Shown: positions 1 to 4,905 of the stretch, piece by piece
Numbering within the stretch: position 1 is the first letter of the stretch
Layout: each line of letters begins with the position of its first letter
NCBI GenBank assembly: GCA_937928755.1
Contig: CALEZI010000029.1
Coordinates: forward strand, 1-9,836
DNA from: an uncultured Rhodanobacteraceae bacterium
GTDB taxonomy: Bacteria > Pseudomonadota > Gammaproteobacteria > Xanthomonadales > SZUA-5
Direction of reading: 5' to 3'
DNA: 9,836 nt
Translations under genes and position numbers: made by a program
Notes under the pieces: generated by a model
What the model was told of the DNA's origin: nothing
Databases searched by the model: none
Seen by the model: only the letters and a program-made list of their open reading frames with translations

Positions 1-2
1 TC

Positions 3-620
3 GGCGGCGACGCCGACGGCAACCGCAGCCCGCGCGAGTGGGCGCAGGCGCGCTACCTGCAGGGGCTGGCGGCGCTGGCCGTCGGCGATCTGGCCAGCGC
101 GCAGCATGCAGCGGCCGATGCGCACGGTGTGTTCGCCGGCTACGGCGGCGCAGCGGCCGCGCCCACGCTCGCCGCCGCCGCTGCTCTCGCCGCGATGGCC
201 AGCGGCGATGACGCCTCGCCGCGCGCCGCCGCGCTGCAATCGATCCTGGCGCAGCAGCAGGCGCGCGTTGACCTCGCCGCGCCGCTCAGCGCCGCGTGGC
301 TGGCCGCGCTGGCGCCGGATGCCGAGACGCGCGCGCGCCACGCCGCGCTCGCAATGGCGCTGCTGCGCCAGCAGGGCCGCCCGGCGCACCGGCTGGCGGC
401 CATGCTGGGCGCGCCGGCGCCCGGCGCGGCCGAGTTGGCGGTCGACGACGGCGCAGCCGCGCAAGCGACGGCCCTGCTGCGCGAGCGCATCGATCTGGCC
501 ATGGCGCGCGTCGACAGCGAACTCGAGCGCTCTGCGCCGTGGCGGCGCAGGACCGATCTCCCGCTCGCCAGGCCCCGGCATCGCTCCGATGCAGGCCGGG
601 ACAGCCAACCCGCCGACTGA
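3..620 (+). CDS. C-terminal part of an alanine-rich TPR-like protein (5' partial)
   Basis: The open frame enters from the left edge and ends at TGA 618-620, giving 205 visible residues with no start in the window. The first ~45 residues (WAQARYLQGLAALAVGD, then a second helix ending in FAGYG) have the small/large residue spacing of a tetratricopeptide helix pair, and the rest is almost entirely alanine-rich helix with Leu/Arg periodicity. The last ~25 residues are Arg/Pro-rich and look disordered. No catalytic motif is visible. Helical repeat tails like this are common at the C-termini of bacterial Ser/Thr kinases, and the kinase entering the right side of this window has the same style of tail, so a kinase C-terminus is a reasonable guess. 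It could equally be any TPR protein. The frame is supported by strong third-position GC and by the lack of competing homology-like frames. Confidence 0.6.
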   Translation, partial: GGDADGNRSPREWAQARYLQGLAALAVGDLASAQHAAADAHGVFAGYGGAAAAPTLAAAAALAAMASGDDASPRAAALQSILAQQQARVDLAAPLSAAWLAALAPDAETRARHAALAMALLRQQGRPAHRLAAMLGAPAPGAAELAVDDGAAAQATALLRERIDLAMARVDSELERSAPWRRRTDLPLARPRHRSDAGRDSQPAD

Positions 621-632
621 ACCTGCTACTAA

Positions 633-649
633 CCCGGATGTTTCATGAG
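633..649 (+). repeat. Left terminal inverted repeat of the MITE-like element
   Basis: CCCGGATGTTTCATGAG pairs with 862-878 with a single mismatch (G640, aligned with the A of the complementary copy). Confidence 0.7.
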
Positions 650-861
650 GTCGCGAGGAAATGGCTCGGCCTCGTTGTCGTGACGCGGAAATCCGCAAGG
701 CGGTCGCGGTCACGGTGTGTCCGCTGCCATTTCCTCGCTCACGCGGCCCTCGCTCGTTCTTTGCGCCGGTCTCTTCGTTGCTCGTCGTCGCAATGGAGCA
801 ACCATTTCTCCTCCTCACGCCTCGATACCGGCGCAAAGCCCTTCGCGATCATCCGCGTGCC

Positions 862-878
862 CTCATGAAATATCCGGG
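862..878 (-). repeat. Right terminal inverted repeat of the MITE-like element
   Basis: CTCATGAAATATCCGGG is the inverted partner of 633-649, with 16 of 17 bases complementary. Confidence 0.7.
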
Positions 879-894
879 CAAAAACCTCAGTTGA

Positions 895-993
895 CGCTCG
901 CGTCCCACCAAGTGGATCTGGGTGGCCCTGGCTGCGTGGGTGCTGGCCTTCGCCGGGCTGCTGCGACGGCTGCAGCGTTGGCAGGGGCGGTAA
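895..993 (+). pseudogene. Orphan C-terminal membrane-helix fragment
   Basis: In the frame between TGA 892-894 and TAA 991-993 the 32 codons read as a hydrophobic helix (WIWVALAAWVLAFAGLL) followed by a basic tail (RRLQRWQGR). This is the usual look of the last transmembrane helix and cytoplasmic end of an inner-membrane protein. There is no ATG, and the only GTG would leave about 24 residues. The adjacent MITE-like element and the in-frame stop suggest the rest of the gene has been lost. It may also be chance hydrophobic coding potential in GC-rich DNA; the family is not recognised. Confidence 0.3.
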
Positions 994-1031
994 AGCCGCT
1001 GCGCGAAAGCGGGCGGCTCGGAAAGGGGCGC

Positions 1032-1232
1032 TCAGGCCGCCAACAGGGACCATCCCCCGTAGGCGGCGATCAGCAGGCCTGCCACCAGGTTCACCGGCCG
1101 CGTATCTTCGTCGGCCCCTTTCATGAACAGGCTGTCGATGCGCATCGCCTCGGTGAGCGGATGGCGGACGAGGCCGGCCAGCATGAGCACGCAGCCGTAG
1201 ATCACCGCACCCGAATTGACGATGGCGTCCAC
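1032..1232 (-). CDS. Small two-helix membrane protein of unknown function
   Basis: This 66-residue frame starts at GTG (complement of 1230-1232). GGAG lies 8 bases upstream of it on the minus strand, which favours this start over the longer 84-residue version that would begin inside the hairpin arm at 1263-1291. The protein begins VDAIVNSGAVIYG and shows one hydrophobic segment at about residues 6-22 and a second at about 47-65 (VNLVAGLLIAAYGGWSLL). Between them is a polar connector rich in Asp, Glu and Arg. It is therefore probably a small inner-membrane hairpin protein. It lies downstream of the narK remnant on the same strand but is separated from it by a strong hairpin. I do not recognise the family, and no function is proposed. 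Confidence 0.55.
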   Translation of the reverse strand: MDAIVNSGAVIYGCVLMLAGLVRHPLTEAMRIDSLFMKGADEDTRPVNLVAGLLIAAYGGWSLLAA

Positions 1233-1262
1233 GTGCCGGGCTCCAGGGCAGTTTCCGGTAGA

Positions 1263-1291
1263 CAGCGGTGCCGGGGCGCCCGGCACCGCTG
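1263..1291 (-). terminator. Strong GC hairpin after the narK remnant
   Basis: Bases 1263-1275 and 1279-1291 form a perfect 13-bp stem (CAGCGGTGCCGGG and its complement) with a 3-base loop GCG, starting 12 bases past the TAG of the narK remnant. No T-run follows on the minus strand, so it is terminator-like in position and stability but not a canonical intrinsic terminator. It may instead be a processing or stability element. Confidence 0.5.
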
Positions 1292-1302
1292 CCAGGTCGA
1301 GC

Positions 1303-2580
1303 CTACACCGGCTGGTGCAGGTCGATGCGCTTCATGCGCTCCTTCTCGGAGTCGGGCAGCGCGTCCCACCAGGTGCCACCGCCGTTGCCGTAATCGAAGC
1401 GCTCGGCGCCCTTGCGCGTGTAGTGCCACCAGTTGACCGCCAGCGAGTACAGGTAAAACACCGACACGCCGATGAAGAACAGGTTGGCACTGCCGGATGC
1501 GGTGATCGAGGCGCCGATCAGCGAGGTCCACACGAAGGGTCCGAAGGCCGCCCAGGCACCGGTCCAGCCGAGCATCTGCGCGCCCTTGGCCGGCGAGTAG
1601 GCGAACACGATCGGATACTGGCGGAAGGTGGCGGCGTTGTTGGTGCCGGTCATCAGGAAGATCCACAGCATCAGCAGCAGGAAGCCGTCGAACTGGTCGA
1701 GGCTGGTGGGCGTCAAGTAGCCGCCGAATACCAGCGCCAGGCAGCCGACGATCTGTCCGATGGTGGTCCAGTGCATGCCTTTGCTGCCGCCCCAGCGGTC
1801 GAAGACCGGGCCAGTCAACACCCGCACCAGGCCGCCGATCAGCGGACCGAGGTAGGCATAGGCCAGCGGGTCGGGGGCGCCGTCGAAGCCGCCGTAGATG
1901 GTGCGGATCATGATCGGGAAGGCCGCCGCGTAGCCCGAGAACGAGCCGAAGGAGCACAGGTAGGTGACGGTGCAGTTCCAGGTGTGCGTCAGCGCGCGGT
2001 TGCGGCGGCTCAGGATCTCGAACTGGCCGCGGAAACCGCGCGCCGGCAAGGTCACGCTGCGCAGCAGCAGCGCGCACAGGATAAAGGCGACGACCAGGAA
2101 GGGCACCCACAGGAAGGCGGCGTTCTGCAGCCAGATGTCCTTCTTGACGATGTTCTTGACCACCACGTCGCTGACGCGGCCGGCGTCGTCGCGGGTGAGT
2201 TCGACGTGGATGTTGCTGGTCGTGCCCTCCTGGCGGATGACGATATCGGTGACGGCATCGCCCTCGCGGGTGATCTCCATCGCCTGCGTCAGGTCCTCGC
2301 GCTTGGCGCTGAAGCCGCTGACGTAGCCATCGGCGCTGCGCTCGATGGCGACGTCCCTGAGCACGTCGACCTTGGTGAAAAGTTGCGGCGGGCCGGCGAT
2401 GGCGCCGAGCGCGGCGAAACCGACGATCACCGGCACCACGAACTGCACGATGCTGACGCCGAAGTTGCCGAGGCCCGCCTGGATGCCCATGGCCATGCCC
2501 TGCAGGCGCTTCGGGAAGAAGATGCTGGTCGAGGGCATGAACGAGGAGAAATCGCCGCCACCCATGCCGCACAGGAAACC
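1303..2580 (-). pseudogene. narK: 5'-truncated nitrate/nitrite transporter (NarK-type MFS)
   Basis: About 425 codons of an MFS nitrate/nitrite porter end at TAG (complement of 1303-1305). Recognisable homology begins abruptly at GFLCGMGGGDFSSF, the first nitrate-signature helix (TM5 in the family), followed by FFPKRLQGMAMGIQAGLGN. The second signature region (GTNNAATFRQYPIVFAYS) and a C-terminal helix (NLFFIGVSVFYLYSLAVNWW) are intact. TM1-4, which carry one of the substrate-binding arginines in NarK proteins, are missing. The reading frame continues upstream of 2580 only as antisense of the neighbouring secreted-protein fragment, and no credible start codon or ribosome site exists. Between the helices around TM6 and TM7 there is a polar stretch of roughly 80-90 residues (about 2170-2385), larger than the short loop of compact NarK proteins. 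The product would not be a working transporter as it stands. Confidence 0.8.
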
Positions 2581-2971
2581 GTCAACGGCTGGACGACCCG
2601 GCCTCCGGCACCACCTGGACCCGCAGCACCGCGCGCCCGTCCAGCGGCAGCTTCGCCTGGCTGGCACAAGGCGAGACCACCGCCTCGGACCAGCGCCTGC
2701 TGTCGCCGACGATCGCCGTGCCGGCCAGCGGCGAGGCGCACACCCTGCGCTTCCGCCATGACGTCACGCTGGAGCCGAATGGCGACACGGCCTGCTTCGA
2801 TGGCGGCTTCGTTGAGGTCTCGACCAATGGCGGCAGCAGTTGGACCGCGCTGAGCCCCACCGCGCAGCTGACCGATTTCTACGATGGCCCGCTGGCCAGC
2901 GGGCAGCGCGCCTGGTGCGGCACCCAGACCTACAGCACCAGGAAGGGCTGTTCTTCGACGGCTTCGAGTAA
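2581..2971 (+). pseudogene. Truncated, frameshifted end of a secreted DGFE-tailed protein
   Basis: One frame (from about 2592) reads DDPASGTTWTRS, SDQRLLSPTIAVPASGE, LRFRHDVTLEP, CFDGGFVEVSTNGGSSWTAL and YDGPLASGQRAWCGTQTYST. This resembles the beta-sandwich accessory domain found at the C-terminal end of many secreted proteases and other exoproteins of Xanthomonadales. Near 2937-2945 the frame shifts, and the next frame reads EGLFFDGFE then TAA 2969-2971. In relatives the domain normally continues after the AWCG segment with a further ~40 residues before the tail. Here that part is absent, which suggests an internal deletion with loss of frame rather than a simple one-base error. The 5' end is cut at the junction with the narK remnant, so catalytic domain, signal peptide and start are all missing. 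Confidence 0.7.
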
Positions 2972-3022
2972 GGTGCGCCGGCCCGCTGCGCAGACGCGCG
3001 GCGCGCCGGCCACCCGGCGCCG

Positions 3023-3028
3023 TATACT
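3023..3028 (+). promoter_or_regulatory. Possible -10 box (TATACT) for the FHA activator gene
   Basis: TATACT is one mismatch from the sigma-70 -10 consensus and lies 29 bases before the GTG start. That would give a leader of about 20 bases containing GGGAG. No good -35 element is present at 16-18 bases upstream, where the sequence is a GC-rich hairpin (3003-3009 with 3014-3020). It is a weak candidate only. Confidence 0.3.
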
Positions 3029-3057
3029 CGGCAGCAACGCAGCCCGCCGGGAGCATC

Positions 3058-4689
3058 GTGGACTACCGCTATATCCTCGAAGTGCTGGCGCCGGCGGACG
3101 TGCCGGTGCGGCGCGCCTGGCTCGGTGTAGGCCGCCATGCGATCGGCAGCGATGGCGACTGCGCGCTGGCGCTGCCGGTCAGCGGCGTGTCGCGACGGCA
3201 TGCGGAGATCGAGGTGCTGGCCGATGGCGGCGCGCTGATCCGGGACCTCGGATCGACCAACGGCACCCGCGTGCACGGGCGCCGGATCGGCTGCATCGCG
3301 GTCGTCGAGTCCGCCGACTGTCAGTTCGGGCCGGTGCACGCGCTGTTGCTGCCCGCGGCCAGCGCGTCGGCACAGCTCGCGGTACTCGGCAGTTCCGCGC
3401 CGCTGCCCGCGCGCCAGGCGGCCCCGGCGCCCACCACGCACACGCTGGCGCTCGGAGTGCGCCTGGCGGCCGCGCTGACGCAGGTGCTGGAGCAACCGCA
3501 AGCGCAGCGCGCCGAAGCACTGGTTGCGGCGCTGGCCGAGATCTTCGGCGCCGGCACGCTGCACCTGCTGCGCGACGACATCGTGCTGGCCGGCGTTGGC
3601 GCCGATGGGTCCTGCGTCGACTGGATGCGCCGCGGATCGCTGGCCTTGCGCGGGCGGCCCGAACCACCGCCAGCCGCGTCGCCTTTCCTGGCGCTGGCGC
3701 TGGCGTTGCTTGCGCCGGAACCGCCGCGTGGAGCGGGTTCCGGCGCGGCGGACGGCGACAGCGCTGGCGACAGCCGTTCGCCCGCGGTGCGCGAGTGCTA
3801 TCGCCAGGCCGCGCGCGTGGCGTCGAGCACCCTGCCGCTGCTGCTGCTCGGCGAATCGGGCACCGGCAAGGAGGTGCTGGCGCGCTGGATCCACGCCGCC
3901 TCGCCGCGCGCGGCTGCGCCGTTCATCGCGATCAACTGCGCTGCGCTGCCGGCGGACCTGATGGAGGCCGAGCTGTTCGGTGTCGAGCGCGGCGCGGCCA
4001 CTGGCGTCAGCGCGCGTCCCGGCGTGATCGAACAGGCGCATCGCGGTACGCTGTTCCTCGATGAACTCGGCGAGATGGCGGCGGCCACGCAGGCCAAGCT
4101 GCTGCGCGCGCTGGAAGCCACCCAGTTGTACCGCGTCGGCGGGCGCGAGCCGGTGGCGATCGACGTGCGCTTCATCGCCGCCACCCATCGAGCCCTCGAC
4201 GAGCGCATCGCCAGCGGCGAGTTTCGACTGGACCTGTTTCACCGGCTGGCCGCGGTCGAGCTGCGCCTGCCACCATTGCGCGAGCGGCGGGAAGACCTGC
4301 CGCAACTCGCTGCGGGACTTTTTCGGGCGGCGCTGGCCGAGCGCGGCCACGCCAGCCCGGGCATGACCGCTGCCGCGGTCGCCGCGCTCGCCGCGCACCA
4401 GTGGCCCGGCAACATCCGCGAATTGCGCAATGAGATCCGGCGCGCCGTGTGGTTGCTGGACGCCGGCGAACCGCTCGACGTCAGCAATCTGTCGCCGCGC
4501 CTGCGCGCTCCGAGCGCGGGCGCCACCGGCGATCTCAGCCTGGCCGCCGCGCTCGCAGCTGCCGAGCGCGTCGCCCTGCTGCGCGTGCTGGAACTGTGCG
4601 GCGAAGACCTGGAGCGCGCGCTGGCGCTGCTCGACATCAGCCGTACCAGCTTCTATCGCAAGCTCAAGGACCACGGCCTGGAGCGCTGA
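3058..4689 (+). CDS. FHA-domain sigma-54-type transcriptional activator with variant GAATGV loop
   Basis: This 543-residue regulator starts at GTG 3058, with GGGAG four bases upstream; an in-frame extension to 2884 overlaps the upstream fragment and has no domain. Residues ~10-100 are an FHA phosphothreonine-binding domain (GSDGD, SRRHAE 45-50, STNGT 66-70). Residues ~100-240 are an Ala-rich linker or weak sensory region. Residues ~245-480 are an AAA+ domain with Walker A GESGTGKE (265-272), Walker B GTLFLDE (330-336), arginine-finger region FRLDLFHRL and sensor II WPGNIREL (449-456). A Fis-type helix-turn-helix closes the protein (LLDISRTSFYRKLKDHGL). In sigma-54 activators the loop after ELFG reads GAFTGA, and its Phe contacts sigma-54. 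Here residues 312-317 are GAATGV. The FHA domain implies control by Ser/Thr phosphorylation instead of a two-component receiver. A consensus sigma-54 promoter lies in the next intergenic gap, so the downstream fibre operon is the likely target. Assignment to the family is firm; mechanism and target are inferred. Confidence 0.9.
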   Translation: MDYRYILEVLAPADVPVRRAWLGVGRHAIGSDGDCALALPVSGVSRRHAEIEVLADGGALIRDLGSTNGTRVHGRRIGCIAVVESADCQFGPVHALLLPAASASAQLAVLGSSAPLPARQAAPAPTTHTLALGVRLAAALTQVLEQPQAQRAEALVAALAEIFGAGTLHLLRDDIVLAGVGADGSCVDWMRRGSLALRGRPEPPPAASPFLALALALLAPEPPRGAGSGAADGDSAGDSRSPAVRECYRQAARVASSTLPLLLLGESGTGKEVLARWIHAASPRAAAPFIAINCAALPADLMEAELFGVERGAATGVSARPGVIEQAHRGTLFLDELGEMAAATQAKLLRALEATQLYRVGGREPVAIDVRFIAATHRALDERIASGEFRLDLFHRLAAVELRLPPLRERREDLPQLAAGLFRAALAERGHASPGMTAAAVAALAAHQWPGNIRELRNEIRRAVWLLDAGEPLDVSNLSPRLRAPSAGATGDLSLAAALAAAERVALLRVLELCGEDLERALALLDISRTSFYRKLKDHGLER

Positions 4690-4703
4690 TCCCGGATCCG
4701 GGA
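4690..4703. promoter_or_regulatory. Perfect 14-bp palindrome, candidate activator-binding site
   Basis: TCCCGGATCCGGGA begins on the base after the stop codon of the FHA activator and lies about 155 bases upstream of the sigma-54 promoter core. Upstream activating sequences for sigma-54 activators are typically dyads 80-200 bases upstream of the transcription start, so position and symmetry fit a binding site for the Fis-type helix-turn-helix of the neighbouring regulator. It has no loop and no T-run, which argues against a terminator. Binding is an inference. Confidence 0.4.
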
Positions 4704-4738
4704 CGCGCGCCCGGAGGCGTGTTCCTGGCGTCCCGTGG

Positions 4739-4754
4739 CTGGCACGGCGGGCGC
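4739..4754 (+). repeat. Upstream partial copy of the sigma-54 promoter core
   Basis: CTGGCACGGCGG at 4739-4750 is repeated exactly at 4843-4854, 104 bases downstream. The upstream copy also keeps GG and GC ten bases apart (4741-4742, 4753-4754) but has GCGCA where the functional-looking copy has TTGCT. It could be a second weak promoter, a decoy, or a duplication remnant. Confidence 0.35.
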
Positions 4755-4843
4755 ACCGCGGGCCGCCTCCGATTGGCAAAGAGAGCGGCCGAGAGCGCGC
4801 CAGAGAGCGGGTTGGCAGGCCTTGCAGGCACTCGCGGCCGTGC

Positions 4844-4859
4844 TGGCACGGCGGTTGCT
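4844..4859 (+). promoter_or_regulatory. Consensus sigma-54 promoter upstream of the fibre operon
   Basis: TGGCACG (4844-4850), four bases GCGG, then TTGCT (4855-4859) matches the sigma-54 -24/-12 consensus TGGCACG-N4-TTGCW at every defined position, with the invariant GG (4845-4846) and GC (4857-4858) ten bases apart. Transcription would start near 4870, leaving a leader of about 36 bases that contains the GGAGG ribosome site of the fibre gene. The orientation, spacing and position directly behind a sigma-54-type activator gene make a chance match unlikely. Confidence 0.75.
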
Positions 4860-4905
4860 GAGCGGCTCCCGACGCGGCATCTCGCCGCAACGGAGGTTCG
4901 CAACC

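Larger units (their letters stand above)
633..878. mobile_element. MITE-like structured element with 17-bp terminal inverted repeats
   Basis: The left end CCCGGATGTTTCATGAG (633-649) and the inverse of the right end (862-878, CTCATGAAATATCCGGG) match at 16 of 17 bases and bound 246 bp. Inside are two perfect 12-bp inverted repeats, GCGAGGAAATGG 653-664 with 727-738 and CTTTGCGCCGGT 759-770 with 827-838. Each encloses a smaller stem (679-684/709-714 and 777-783/796-802). There is no transposase and no convincing reading frame. No clear target-site duplication is visible (CTAA left, CAAA right). This fits a non-autonomous transposable element mobilised by a transposase elsewhere, or a structured intergenic repeat. 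The source insertion-sequence family cannot be named from the sequence. Confidence 0.65.

Noticed and set aside
1216..2853. A 545-codon plus-strand frame
   Set aside because: It runs antisense to the narK remnant, whose own frame contains the recognisable nitrate-porter signatures.
3003..3020. Hairpin before the FHA activator as a terminator
   Set aside because: A 7-bp GC stem (3003-3009 with 3014-3020) exists but no T-run follows and a -10-like box lies directly downstream; such stems are common at this GC content.
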